Below are positions 35,868-47,954 of a stretch of 64,000 bases of DNA, in pieces; the first letter of the stretch is position 1, and every line of letters begins with the position of its first letter. The notes under the pieces are model-generated. The model was not told the origin of the DNA and ran no database searches. It saw nothing but the letters and a program-made list of their open reading frames with translations. Source of the stretch: Isoetes taiwanensis (taxonomy: Eukaryota; Streptophyta; Lycopodiopsida; Isoetales; Isoetaceae); assembly GCA_021234155.1 (NCBI GenBank), contig JAJEKV010000180.1:1-64000 (forward strand), written 5' to 3'. The position numbers and the translations under genes were made by a program.

Positions 35868-37494
35868 TGTGACGCTCCCTACGAAATATACGGCGCCCGG
35901 CCATACACTCCGTAGGAAATCCCCCATCTAGTCCTTCGACCGCACGGGCCCTCCGTCTATCCCCCACTCCGGGGTATCCCTAGGGCGGGAAGGGGACACG
36001 AATATTTCTTGCGCGCCCTTCCTCTATGGGCCCCTATAACAGCGGAAGTATAAATATTGTCAGAATACATCGAACTACCATGAAGGGTAGCGCATCCATC
36101 CATCCATAGATACAATAGAAATAATACATGCCGTAAAACATGAGAGCTCCTACCCAAGGCTCAGACTCATGGGGAGGTGGGCCCGGCTGACTAGGCCTCA
36201 AGATAGAAGCGGGGCCAGAATCATAACAATGGCGGGGCTGGCTCGAGACAATGGCTAGGGTTGACCACTCCATCCGCCCCTCCTGTGCATACTTTGCAGA
36301 TGGGTTAGATCGGGCTCTGGTACCGTACGACTCTATCCTTCTGAATATGCAATCTCATGGTATCACCCATCGACACTAATCTGGGTTGCATCTCGCCGGT
36401 CCATCGAGGCAGGAAAGGTTCCATCTCCCCTTCCCGAGGTCTAGAGGTTCCACGGGCGGCTAGAGAATCGTGGCAAAACATGATTCTTCCCCGACTTAAC
36501 CCCCCAAAACAAGAGCTAGGCCGTCACCTGCAACTCTTGAGAGGCAAGACGACACCATTGCCCCAAGAGGTGTCGGACCCATCCCAGTTCACTCGAAGTG
36601 ACCGGCTATAAGCCTAGCCCGTTATGGGGTCCCCAGTAGCCACGCTCAATGGGGACCCTCCCTCCGTCTCGCCTCTAGCCCCGTTATGTAGTGCTGAGTC
36701 ATACCATAGCTCCCATAGCCCGGTGGGTTCCTATGTACAGGCCGCATAATAATAGGAACTAAAGGGTCTAAACTAGGAGCATTACTAAGTAAATGGCTAC
36801 TAGGTCTCTACCCCCCTTCCCAATTTAAGAGGAGCAAACATGATCAACCAATATCACATATTCACATAACATGATCATAATAGGAAGAACATCTAAACCT
36901 AATCATATACATCTAACTTACAGTTAGGGTTCATTGATTAGGGTTCAAGATCTATATTGAGGTGTCTAGAAAGGCTCTACTAGAGACACGAAATGCTAAC
37001 TCATCTGGAGTCCTAACTTCCAGATGATCTACAAAGAACTCTAATCCAAATACCTGCTCCTGAGGAACTCCCTTATGGTCTTCAGGGTGGTCGAAGTAGC
37101 TCTCATTCCAAGGACGTGCACACCTTATGGGGGCTCTTTGTGCTAAGGTCATGCCATAGCAAGCGGTTCTCGAAATGGAGTTTGGCGCAAAAGAAAGGTT
37201 CCTGTTGTTGGAGCGAGAAAAAGAGGCCTAGGGTTAGGGTTTAGGCCTTTATAGGTTAGGGTTCACATGTTATGCCATGTGGCTCCAATAGGCTAGTCCC
37301 ATGTGGCGGGTGCCCAATAGGCTAAGGCCATGTGGAAAACGGTCCTAACCTAGGGTTGGCTAAGTTATATGAATAACTTAATTATGCACCTTATGCCACT
37401 AGTCTAAGGTATACAAGGCTATGAAGGTAGACTTGTATAGTGAGGGACCTAGAAATATCACGTGTTTATGGCATATATTTTCTGGAATGCCACA
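35868..37494 (-). repeat. LTR of the chromovirus (5' in element sense)
   Basis: 1627 bp, starting TGTGACGCTCCCT and ending GGAATGCCACA on the plus strand, with TG...CA ends and imperfect inverted tips (TGTGACGC/TGTGGCAT). It abuts the primer binding site and is homologous to the solo LTR at 11871-13395. The base after the end begins ATGTC, one half of a possible target duplication whose partner is lost. The frames inside are not coding. Confidence 0.88.
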
Positions 37495-37499
37495 ATGTC

Positions 37500-40400
37500 C
37501 CAATGTCCCAAGTCGTTAGTAAACCTTAATTGAACACAATTTCCAAATCAATAAATGCAGATCCAATGAAAGATTGTGCCACGGATTTTTTGTCCAATTT
37601 GCTTTCTGAGAATCTCAGTCAACTAGAATAAAAGCGATGGCTTGATAAGTCATATGGTGAAAAAGGTATTTTTAACTAGTTAAGGGGAAATGGTTAAGTG
37701 ACTAGTTAAAATCTTTGGGGAAGTTATATATGTAGGAGAAAGTTACGCTTACCATTGTTAAAGTAAGCCCGAGTGGGATGAGAACAAACACATATATTCA
37801 CTTCTTGAACAACTTGAAGTCAATGACCAAATCATTCTATTATAGGAAGCTAAAATGTCATATTTATTTATAACATTAGGTTATGGAGTTTAAAAGCTCA
37901 TTTTTTCTACCAAAAGCAAGCTTAGCTTTGAATCATTTTTTGACCGAGTGTCTACGAGAGTTCAAGCATCATGGCGACAAAAACAGTTGATTCAAAGGAT
38001 GCAAAACAATTTCTTCGTTGAGCTTTGCACTATGCCGGTGAAATGAATGCTTGAAAAGCGATCATAAAATTTGATGATGGCATTTATGAGGCGACAACAA
38101 AAAAAAATCGTTGCCCGGTCTTAACTATGAATCGATGTTCTACAAAAAAATGGAGACCTAGAAAGCCTTTTACTGCGGGAGATCCTGCAGTTTGGTTGCT
38201 TCCTTCTCTGTGGTGCATGGTGTTTAGGGGTATCTTGAAAACATAGAAACAACGAAAAAATTATTTCAAAAATAGACAACTTCGGGGTATTTAAGCTTCA
38301 AACACACAAAACAATGGTCTAGAAACAAGAAGTTTAAGCTCTGAATTAGTAGTTAAAATGGGTTAGAAATAGGAATTAAAAACATCATGGAAGCATTGAC
38401 ACAGGTGAGAATTCTCCCTGATGGATATTTGTTGAAGGACGAGTGCTCGAGCTCCGACTATGGGGTTCGACGAAATGTCCAGTTCGCAAAAAAACTTGGT
38501 CACAAAAAGATGGTCGCATTTGATTCTCGATTCATATCCTTCGCCTTAAGGCTATCCTAGAAAAGACGGCGGCTTTTCAAGGCGACGAAGTTACTCCTTT
38601 TACCAGTAAGATCCAAAAGTAAGCAAAATAGTTGCAAGAGCCTTGATGTGCCCTCAAATCTTTCTGCAAACATGGTAACTACAAGTCTGTACTCTTTAAT
38701 AGGGCACGCCCATTTGACACGCGAAATTTGCAAAAAAGAGATGTAGCTTGCAAATTAGAGAGTAGTCGCCCCTTCTTCCATGCTTGTCGCCTCAAGCCTA
38801 AATCCTTAGCATGAAAGCATTGGCTATGGTAGCGCAAGATTCCTAATGATTGCTTACAAGGCAAGAGGGCAGATTCATCAACATCTGCAATAAATGTGTT
38901 TGGGCAAACAAAAAATGGAGGTAGACCATGTGTCGATTGGAGGGCTGCTCAAACAAATTACCTCAAACAAACAGTGCCAAGCAAAAAATGAAACTGCATT
39001 ATATATGGGTGATAGCTAAACAAATAGACAACAATATGCCATGACCAAAAGGTTTTCCAATTTGTTTTTACGGGATTAAGGGGTATTTATTCAATGGTTT
39101 AACATAAGAATGTTGTGCCTGTATGTATTTATTTTCGTATGTTTGTGGCCTTGCGGAGTGGTTTTTGGCAGGGTCTATCTTTAACGCCTTTGTAAATTCA
39201 ATGGCCCTATATTTTTGGAAAGCAAGTTTTTAATATGCCCTGTAGTTTTTTTGGAAAGCAAGTTTTTGTGTCCCCTGCTGCGCTTAGCAGGCGGACGACC
39301 TGCTGCGAAGCGGCGGACAGATGGATGCCTCTTTGATTAGGCCTGCGAAATGGGTATGCATGATTCCTTACAAAAACATCAATCTGTGAGTAGTTCATAT
39401 GAGCCAAATGCCCGTTTTAAGCACTTATCCAAATACAAGAATCACAAATTTACCCTGAATAAAATCATTTTTCTTTTCTTGTGATTCTAGCGCCCGAACC
39501 TTGCAATTAAAGCCAAAAGCAGAGCCCATGTCATCATGATCTAGAAATCTCGACCTAGAGGTTTGAACAATTTCATGCTAAACCCAGCAAAAAAAGTTCA
39601 ACAAATAAACTATCCCCGAGCCCCAAATACACACCATTCCAAAGCTATCATTCTTGTCAACTTCCCAGAATTCCACGAGGAAAATGAATAAATTGCATGA
39701 AATCCATCTTCAATATTTATTCTCATTAGATATAGCACATTTGCCTTTTTTTTGCTTGTTTTGCCAGTTTGCGTTGAGAGGCGGACATGGGGATCTGCGA
39801 AACGGTAGCCGAGTTATCAGCTGGTTCGATGATTTTGGTGGCCTCGGTAGGCCCTTTTGTTTTGCTTCTTATCCCTTCTAGGTTTAGAAGGTGGATGAAG
39901 TTGCTGATTTGGGATGAAATCTTGTCCTTGTTATACTTGGAAGGAGTTAAGTTTGATTTGATACCCACAGGGGTTTCCTAAAGTTAGAGGTAAGCTTGTT
40001 TTGTTTGTTTTTATTATTTAAGGTTTCTTTATATATGACTTTGCTGCTGCATGATTATGGAGAGAAGAGTGAACATCTGCAGATGATTCCCAGATCAACT
40101 ATGGGAAAACATTAGGGTTATGGCAAAAATACGAGCTCTTTCCCTGTTTTCATCTTTGATCTTTCGCTTTTTTTTGCTGCTAAGATCTTTCTGTTTGGCT
40201 ATGGTGCCCCAAATGTTTTGAGCTCCTGCCTATGACGATTGCGGAACATTCATGCTCTAGCAACACAGCTTTGCAGGATACTACAAAAATGCGGCACACC
40301 AAGAGATTGGGTGAGATGGCACACTAATTTCTGCAGAGCTGGTTGCCAAAGCATGAATATCGAGCTACTTCATTGCCGTAAGTCCGGTTTATTTCATGTG

Positions 40401-42154
40401 ATTTTAATGCCATATATAGAAATCACCTAACTCTATTTTGTATGCGGGTGAAGCACAAGCAAAAGACTATAGGGTGTCGTCGTGTGGAATTTTTGCTCAT
40501 AAAACTTCGAGATACCTCATTTTCACTTTGATTGTGCACAGAGCAGAAGAAAAATAAGTATTAATTGTTGGTGTTGGTTTTGCAGGCAGAGATGCCATTT
40601 TCCTAGTGGCTATGGCGAGCACAGGGCCTTGTACACACAAATACGGCTTCCCCATTTTACTAATTTTTATTTATTCAATGCACTGAAAGAAATTAACAAC
40701 AATGAAATTGAAATTAACAACACAGTACGAAAATTGAAATTAACACTGAAAGAAAAAGTTTAACCGGGATAAGAGGTCACACGGAATTGGAAGACCCAAT
40801 TTCCATTCCATATTATTGGTGGCTGACACGTGTCAGCACTACATTAAGCCCCAGGGTAAATTTGCGACCCATTTCGATATTGCGCACTAGTATGTTTGCA
40901 CAGATGTACATGTGACTTTGGTTCTGTTTGTGAGTAAATGAATCTTATGTGATAAGCTTCTAATTATTTCGTTTGGTATTTGAGGACAGTATTTTACGCA
41001 TGATTTTGTCTAGATTTCGGGGGTGTATTATATGCAAAACCGTAGTCAAACTGTGTTTTTTGAGTGATTTGAGCTGCTTGTTGGCCAATCAAAGTAGCAT
41101 TCCAAAATCGACTCTGGATGCGTTTCTTTTTTGTTTCTATGCATGGTTTCAGAATGGAAGGATAAGAATGCATGCCCCTTTCTTGTTTCGGCAGGGGCGG
41201 CCTTCCAGGCAGGGGTTCTGGCTGAAGCTGAAGAAGGAAGCATAGGGCTGCTGCTGATAACACAGGGTCGCCCTTGTTGGCTCAGAGTATAAGCTATAAT
41301 TGCCATTGGTAAGGTTAAATAAAAACTGGCAAGGACAGTAAGGTATTGTTTTGATGTCAATGCTAATGGATTTGCTGCTGCCATTTGACATCATGACAAT
41401 TTAAAAAGTCTGGCTTTGTTTTTCTTTACATTTAGGTGCTTCTCTGCACATGGCAAGCCTCTCGTTCCATCTGAAAGCCTAAGCAGCACAGGCAAGTTTT
41501 GCAAGCAATGTTTGGTCCCTAGATCTCGATTCTTCCTTCCACTGGCAAGAAGTCCCAGCAGGCTGAGTAAAATGGCCGACTTCTACGGTGACTAGATAAG
41601 GCTTTGCGCCCACAGATGAGAACAGAAGCACGGCCCTGTAAATGGAAGCCTGTTGGTACACCAAAAGAAGAAAGAAATGAAGACTTTACCCTGCGGCCCA
41701 TGGAAAGCTCCGACTTGTGTTGAAACGAAGGAGAATTAATGCAGTGTCTTTCAATCCTTAAAGAGTTGGAGGATTTTTTATCCAGATGTAATTTGAACAC
41801 TACCATATTCTAAATTTGCGCTTTTTTTTTCACTTCAAACCAATGTTCAATTTGGACCATTAGAAGTGGTAGGCAAATTGTTTAACGAAAAATTTAATGG
41901 CCTTTGATTTGGCATAAATACAAAATATTCTAAAGATCAATGATGGATGTGGAATATTCTGCTATATATGCCCACATCCAAGGGTTCAATAAGGATAGCA
42001 ATAAGGACACAAATCTAAACTGATACAAATCAAACAGATCAATTACAATATATATACAAAATAATAATTCCACCCAACATGATTAAATGTGATTAAATGT
42101 GCCCTTTCATCCCAAGCAAAAAGACGCAACCCTAGAGTTTGCTTAAGGGCAATT
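37500..42154. other. No recognised gene; one small hydrophobic frame
   Basis: A 64-codon plus-strand frame at 39787-39981 begins MGICETVAELSAGSMILVAS, carries one strong membrane segment (VGPFVLLLIPSRFRRW) and ends just before a splice-donor-like AGAG|GTAAGC. It may be a small membrane protein, but I know no family. A ~35-bp direct repeat (TTTGGAAAGCAAGTTTTT) occurs at 39215 and 39250. A short AAATTGAAATTAACA repeat is at 40695-40755. Nothing else was assignable. Confidence 0.4.
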
Positions 42155-42913
42155 TCAACCTCGACGAGGTTGGGCATCTTCTCCAGTTTCAGAAGGTGCA
42201 TAGCCTAGACACTTGTTGACATCAGCAGCCTCTTGCATGTTTGATCCAACGCCACCCTGCTCAATAGTACGTGAAGGATCATTACGACGCTCGACGGCTT
42301 GGACACCATCAGCATCTCGTTGGGTGACAATCTTGTCCATGGGCAATCGACTCTTGGCATCCTACAAAACAAAGGCAAAAGAAATACCATCTTTAATCTT
42401 TACCAAGGGTTGGAACCAAGGGTTGGGAAAAAAAAAGAAAAAAGGGAACAATTGACTTATAAGAGATAAAAACAAAGAAAAGGAAAAGTATGAATGAGAA
42501 ATGCATATCTAAGAAAGGTACTACATGAAGAACGTCTCCAAGAGTAACGGCTTGTCCAGTGGCGTTAGCAGAGAGGGCATGAGAAGCAGGCCCTCCTTTA
42601 ACGCCTTGTGGGACACCTGTGGCCCGAGCTTCTGCGCTTTGAATAGCTCTTGCATCTTTCGTTTCTAATGGCTTAAAAAACTTATCTTTTGCCGCTCCTT
42701 CCAGCGCCTGCATCATACAATACAAGTCAAAAAAAAACAAAAACAAAAAAAACCCATCAGCAAAATCAGAATCTGACTCTCCAATACATCTCCAATTGTA
42801 GCTGCCGGACCAATTGGTGTTGATTCTTGCGCATGCCCATAGGCCGGATTTGGGTGTGGCCTCAACTTTTCATCCTCCTCCCTTCCATACCGAATCTGCT
42901 GTTCCTGCGCCAT
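42155..42913 (-). CDS. Seed maturation protein (SMP / LEA D-34 family), 3 exons
   Basis: SMP proteins are hydrophilic late-embryogenesis proteins that build up in drying embryos, mostly cytosolic or nuclear, and are thought to protect macromolecules during desiccation. Exons on the minus strand are 42913-42788 (42 codons), 42707-42525 (61) and 42361-42155 (68 plus stop), giving 171 aa. All splice sites are phase 0 and canonical: GGAGAT|GTATTG to GATGCAG|GCG, and CTTCAT|GTAGTA to TTTGTAG|GAT. The protein has two SMP-type repeats: KPLETKDARAIQSAEARATG followed by QGVKGGPASHALSAN, and DKIVTQRDADGVQAVERRN followed by GGVGSNMQEAADVN. At 171 aa it is shorter than the ~260-residue D-34 type because only the last two repeats plus a short amino-terminus are present. 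The frame is intact throughout, so it is probably functional. It lies 1.17 kb beyond the stop of the DGAT2 gene on the same strand. Confidence 0.93.
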
Positions 42914-42970
42914 TTTTCCAATTCCCTAGAAAGTTTTTCCTTCTATCCTATAATGTATCCACTTTGCATA

Positions 42971-42978
42971 AAAATATA
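42971..42978 (-). promoter_or_regulatory. Candidate TATA box of the SMP gene
   Basis: On the minus strand CATATATTTTTATG lies about 60 bases before the start codon, a plausible TATA position given a short leader. No other TATA-like run is nearer. Confidence 0.4.
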
Positions 42979-42987
42979 TGTCCACTT

Positions 42988-43005
42988 TGCATGATCGCCC
43001 ACGTG
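42988..43005 (-). promoter_or_regulatory. G-box plus RY element in SMP promoter
   Basis: The minus strand reads CACGTG-GGCGAT-CATGCA, ending about 75 bases before the start codon. CACGTG (G-box/ABRE core) is bound by ABI5-type bZIP factors and CATGCA (RY) by B3 factors of the ABI3/FUS3 class. This RY/G pairing is well known in seed-maturation promoters. Its position just upstream of a maturation gene makes it likely to be real rather than chance. Confidence 0.7.
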
Positions 43006-43059
43006 TTTCTCATTTTCATTGCCTCATTGCTGCCTTTTAATTTCGACACTTGCTTAGGT

Positions 43060-43430
43060 AGCTCCTTCTTACATGTCCAGGTTAAATCAATTTCCTTCCC
43101 GGCACTTTCTTCAAATGTTGTATATACCAACCAAGACCGTAATTCAAACATTATCTCAAGTTGACCCCATTCATATTCCAGGACACCATTTTCCAATTGC
43201 CTTCCTCAACTGCAGATTTTGTATACAATATATCCACTTTGCATTGATTGAAGACGTGCTTCACATTTTAAGTGACCTTTCGACCTTGACACTTGCTTAG
43301 ATGGATCCTGTACATGCCCAAGTTATTCAATCTAAATGCATGAATTCTGTATTCAAAGACATTGAATAATATCCCAACCCAGATCGTAATTCAGACATTA
43401 AGATGATCCCATTCATATTCCAGAACATTA
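43060..43430. repeat. Imperfect duplication of SMP upstream region
   Basis: Blocks of the SMP promoter at 42950-43190 reappear 245-250 bases further upstream: TATCCACTTTGCAT, GACACTTGCTTAG, TACATG(T/C)CCA and CCCATTCATATTCCAG. In the distal copy the G-box has become GACGTGCT and the RY site TGCATT. Confidence 0.6.
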
Positions 43431-43554
43431 GCAGCTTCCCTCCAGCAATTTGCACCGTAACCAAACAACGCAAAGATAGCATGTGGCAAGGTACCCTTCA
43501 AAAGTCATTACTGTTCATAATCTACAGCAGTTAAAGCAAACCATCCCAGTGTAA

Positions 43555-43860
43555 AGACAAAGTGCTGTTTAAAAATATATCTTCTTTCTTGGTTATGAAA
43601 GACATATCAGTGTAAAGACAACGTTGCTGTTTCAAAATATATCTTCTTTCCTGGTTATGAATCTTTTGTGAGATCATTTAGGGACCATTTGTAATGTAAC
43701 GTTCATATTCACATGTTGCCACATTGACCTAAACGTTTCCTTTTAAACACTTGGTTACAAATTAAGCCTCAGTGAAGAACTTAACAGTAAAATTATGGAA
43801 CAGAAGACAGAAAGCTTTATCATAAAATTATGGAACAGAAGACAGAAAGCTTTATCAATG
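43555..43860. repeat. Two short tandem duplications
   Basis: A ~63-bp unit (CAGTGTAAAGACAA ... ATATATCTTCTTTC(T/C)TGG) is doubled at about 43546-43665. A 36-bp unit (AAAATTATGGAACAGAAGAC ... TTTATC) is doubled without a mismatch at about 43789-43858. Confidence 0.8.
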
Positions 43861-44082
43861 CATATACATTGCATGGAGAACTATACATTGTGCAGGCATT
43901 TTCAACCATCTGCTGAAAATAGTCCACCATAAATTAAGCATATACAACTTATCCTTTCTAATGTCAGCACTATTTCAAAATAAATGAGTGGACATATTGA
44001 CTTTCATTCCCAGAAAGCAAGCAGATTCTTCACAGCAAGCTAGATGAGGTGAAACAATGTAGATGAAGTCGCTGTGCAGCAG

Positions 44083-46310
44083 TCAATATACATGAAGTAT
44101 CGTGTCCTTGAATCCTGCAGCCGCCTTGTGCTTATGATACAGCTCCTCGATAGCTTCTATAAATTTTGAAAGCACAGCAGCAACCTGAAGAAATAGATAT
44201 ACAAATTATTAATTAAATGAAATCTACAAAAGCCAAGAAAATGAATTACCTCATCTCTAGTGGGCTGAGGATTTTTTGTCACTTCAATGGGACTCCCAAC
44301 AGCAATGTATAATGGTCGCCTATATGGGACAGGAGACCTGCACACAGGTTTGCATAGTTGGTTTTGACACTACTGTAAAGCAATTGCTAAACTACAGAAA
44401 TAAATGGGGGAAAGGGAACTGCCAGTTGATGTTACATACCCATACATTCCCCAAAATATCAAGGGAGTGAATTTAATTGCTCTTGAGACACGTGAATAGA
44501 ATTTTCCTTTTGGCTTCCACCAGCGGTATGCATCGGTCTAGAAAAGAACATTGAAATCCATTGTTTCGAAATAGCTCCCAGAACTTATCATAATATGAAA
44601 AGAGTCCACTAATAATTTCAACAAGTTATTGCATAGTGCCGCTAACTATTCACTTGCGTTTTTCCTTGATTTTGAAAAAGGCACATTGAGCCCCTGAAAT
44701 AAGTAGCACTAGAATACCTGGCCAAAACAAAAGACAGGTACCAACGGCGCTCCAGTTTCAATAGCTACACGGACAAACCCATACCGTTGTTTCAAAAATA
44801 CAACCTGAAGGATAAATTCAGGAAATGTTACTCACAGCAAATATCTTGCACAAAAGAGCTGACATAGTTTTCTCATTTTCTGACCTCATGTCCAGATTCC
44901 ATATAAAGGCACTCCTGAACACCACCAGGAACAACAATGCAGGAATAACCATCATTCAGGAGTTTTGTAAAGTTTTTTCTAGATGCAGGAACAAGACCCA
45001 TCCATGTCCAGATATGGCGCAACAGTGGTGTAGCAAAGACCTTTCAAGAAACATATATGATGTAAGAAAGAACACATTCTACAAGAGTATCTGCTTCTAC
45101 AAAGATATCTGTTGATGTAAGAGAGAACACATTCTACAAGAGTATCTGCTTTTACAAAGATATCCGTTAGATTGATTCCAACAGCATATATCATACTACT
45201 TAGAGCTTGTAAATTATCTGTTGAAGCAATTGCAATAATATTTCCTCATCGCTTACCGCACTACTGGCAAGTGCTCTTATCTTTGAGAACGGCATGAAAC
45301 CAGTATAATGGCATAGTGATAATATTCCAATAGGTAGTACAGAATGAGGTTCAACTGCAAAAACTGCACACAAAAACAGTAATATCAGAATAACTTCGTG
45401 CAGAGTGCAGTATAACAAACACAAGAAGGTGGCTTGCCAAATGCACGATTTGGTGTAAGTGCACTTTTGTCCTCAAAATTGACTACCATAGGAAAATGAT
45501 TTGGTGCATGCTTGGAAATGAACCTGTAAAGATCAAGCAAAAGGCTCAAGAGGGCTAACACTAATCACATGCAATATATATGTTACAAATAAAGCGGCAC
45601 CCACAATATAAAGGCTACACAGACTTAGGCGAGCAATATAAATCTACCTCATAACCCTGAATTCTCAAAACACAAGTTAGCAAAAAAAAAAAAAAAAAAA
45701 AAAAGAAAAAAAAAACTGTACTCTCCTTGGAAGCCTATACCAGTGAAACGAGTGAGCACTACGGACTAATAAACATCAGAACAACATTCACGAGGATAAT
45801 TTCTGCTGAGCAATTAAAAATATTTGCCACAATGAAGTTGACCAAAAAATCCAGAACTCATCAGATCTAAGTACGACTATGGATATGGTATTTTCCAATT
45901 TTGCTTGTAATCTACATTGCCGTTTACTAATTAGCTGCATAATAAACCATCACATACTTGGCAATCCAGACTCCCCACGGATCATTGTGATCGGCCGGCA
46001 AAAACGCCAATAGCACATAAAACGCAATTACACTGTCAAAAACGTCAATTAGGATAACTTGAGTAGAATAGTAATCCAGGAAAAATTGTAGGAAAAAAAA
46101 AAATTACGCGTAAGCCCAAGTGCTCCGGAGATTGACTAAAACAAGCAGAGCCATGATAGTATTGAAATGCATAGCTCCAAGCCAAATTAAAACGGCGAGG
46201 AAGCTGCGAAAGCCGCATGGCTCATTATTTTCAATTGGGGATTCTGGCAAAGGAATAGAATCACAGTTGTTAGTGGTAGAAGCAGCTAATTGGGGATCCG
46301 TTTCCGCCAT
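44083..46310 (-). CDS. DGAT2: Diacylglycerol O-acyltransferase 2 (DGAT2), 9 exons
   Basis: DGAT2 is an ER-membrane enzyme joining acyl-CoA to diacylglycerol, the last step of triacylglycerol synthesis. Minus-strand exons are 46310-46108, 46032-45958, 45523-45438, 45363-45257, 45040-44885, 44804-44718, 44537-44440, 44337-44250 and 44184-44083. They sum to 1002 nt with consistent phases, giving 333 aa, normal for plants. Motifs are IWLGAMHFN at the start of the hydrophobic hairpin (about residues 42-82), EPHSVLP (126-132), [17 protein letters not shown] (165-181), VPGGVQE (194-200), [20 protein letters not shown] and [14 protein letters not shown] contains the catalytic His of the DGAT2 family. 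The third intron starts GC rather than GT (CATTTG|GCAAGC to GTGCAG), which is needed to keep RAFVFAVEPH in frame. Other introns are GT-AG. There are no stops or shifts, so the gene looks intact. It stands in tandem with the SMP gene. Confidence 0.95.
45061..45170. repeat. Tandem duplication inside DGAT2 intron 4
   Basis: The ~55-bp unit GTAAGA(A/G)AGAACACATTCTA ... TCTGCTT(C/T)TACAAAGATATC is repeated twice with three or four differences. It lies within the intron between exons 4 and 5. Confidence 0.8.
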
Positions 46311-46343
46311 AGCCGCAGCTCCGGAGATGAGAAATTTGCCGCT

Positions 46344-46363
46344 TTTATGGATTGGCCTGCATG
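46344..46363 (-). promoter_or_regulatory. Candidate core promoter of DGAT2 (RY, CCAAT, TATA-like)
   Basis: On the minus strand the order is CATGCA (46363-46358), CCAAT (46355-46351) and CCATAAAAG (from 46350), ending about 33 bases before the start codon. The motifs are short and could arise by chance. The RY core is the one also present in the SMP promoter. Confidence 0.4.
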
Positions 46364-47862
46364 CTGCTATAAACAGCCAGCGTTTCGAAAATAGACTGAA
46401 AATGGAAAGTATGCAGAGTGCTACTTCTGGACGGCTTGGATTGCCGGGGTTCAGGTGGGCGGTTCTGATGCGCTCTCAATTATCTCGTGTATTCTGTGGA
46501 AGCCAGTCCGAAACACCAACCAATTGTAAGAAGAAATATCATGTATTGGTTTATATGATTTTATATGGTTTGTTTTCTTCAATAATGCCCCCCAATGGTG
46601 ATATACTATTCCATCCCAGAAGAAAAGAAGGGTCCACACATTGAATCATGTTGTACCACAAGCTTGTGAGATGCCAAGTCAATGCATGTAGCCCCCAAGA
46701 CCATGCATATCTTCTCTAATGTTCTATGCCATATGCCAAACCAAAGACATTGACTTACCATATTCACAGAAAATGTCTCCCCTAGCACCTTACGTCCTGG
46801 CATATACCCCATTCTGTTGAAAAGGTTGGACTTTGAATGGCTCTAGCACATCCCATTGTCAAAATTCATCATGAAAATATCAAGATCCAAGAACTCGAGC
46901 GTTGTTCTTGGGGTAGCGTATATTCTTTACCATGTGTCTAGCATGGAAGATTGCAAATTAAAGAGTGAGAAATGTCAACAATGCATTATTTATGTGGTCT
47001 ATATGATCTATCCTAGACTAGCTAATCATCAAATTTTTTTGCTTCTGAAATCCAAAGGAATTAAATCTATTTTTATCTGTCCAAGAAGATCAAGGGGTGT
47101 ATGGGATCCAATAAAAAAAAAACAAAGCCCATTACTATGTAGATGTTGCCAGTTCTTTTTTGCTTTTTTCTTTTTTTCCAAACCAAGAAAACAAATACCC
47201 AAAACAAAATATAATCAATTTTTTTTTTCCAGAAAAGTAATATAGTTTGAGGGCGGCTATTGCCCTCAGCTAACCAACATTAGAGAAAAGGAGGGAGCTT
47301 TTGAAATCGGCCATTGTTGCTATATCTGAAGGGAGCAGCTTCTGGAAGCTGAAGATCTGCTCCACCCACTGCTTGTTTCCTGCGGTTTACTAGTCCTCTT
47401 TTCCTATTCCAATTTGATGTCTAGCCTCTTCATCTTTTAGGTTTTATGGCATGCTTTGGTCTCAACTTTACCCTATGCGAATTTTGCATTATATTAACCA
47501 TAAGCACATAAGAAGCAACTAGCTGTCTATACTATCTATACGAGATGAGCCATAAAACACAAATAAATAAAACCCTACACCACACTTTTTAGACTCTCTA
47601 ACCCTAGTTGACTTGATACTTAAGCTCTAGTCACAAATTCCACAGTGAGAGATGCCACCCTAAGTTCTTAGTAGACATGTTTAATGTACGCATATTAAAT
47701 GGTCCTGGTACACATATCTCACCGAGGAGATACTGGGTACTAAATCCAGAGCACATTCTCCTTGGTAAGATGTTCATTGCACCTCTCCTTGTTCATATTC
47801 CATGCTTTGGACTACTCAAACTGTCCTTTCAACTTCCCTATATTTCAAATGTTGTTTACAAC
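46364..47862. other. No recognised gene
   Basis: Flanking sequence between the DGAT2 promoter and the large TIR element. Only short frames, and poly(A)/poly(T)-rich stretches at 47115-47230. The pre-insertion target of the element would have read CAACAACT|TCAAG. Confidence 0.45.
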
Positions 47863-47866
47863 AACT

Positions 47867-47954
47867 GGGTGAAAGCATGTTGTAGTGGAACACCCTGGGT
47901 GCCCCCCCTGTCCCCCCTAAAAATGTGGTGGGAGATATCAAATTTGTGGTGCGA
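47867..47954 (+). repeat. Left terminal inverted repeat
   Basis: The first 26 bases (GGGTGAAAGCATGTTGTAGT then GGAACA) match the right end perfectly. The match is weaker in a C-rich middle, then returns as ATGTGGTGGGA and CAAATTTGTGGTG. Confidence 0.8.

Larger units (their letters stand above)
29225..37494 (-). mobile_element. Ty3/gypsy chromovirus, inactive, one LTR visible
   Basis: A minus-strand retrotransposon in the order LTR (35868-37494), primer binding site, extra reading frame, gag, protease, RT, RNase H, integrase, chromodomain and polypurine-like tract (29225-29236). The carboxy-terminal chromodomain puts it among plant chromoviruses. The coding part has many frameshifts and stops. 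The left LTR expected next to the polypurine tract is missing: the sequence there does not begin with the TGTGGCATTCC end of the right LTR. The element is therefore 3'-truncated or rearranged. Confidence 0.9.

Noticed and set aside
46120-46644. 174-codon plus-strand frame
   Set aside because: It overlaps DGAT2 exon 1 and promoter on the other strand and has no recognisable domain.
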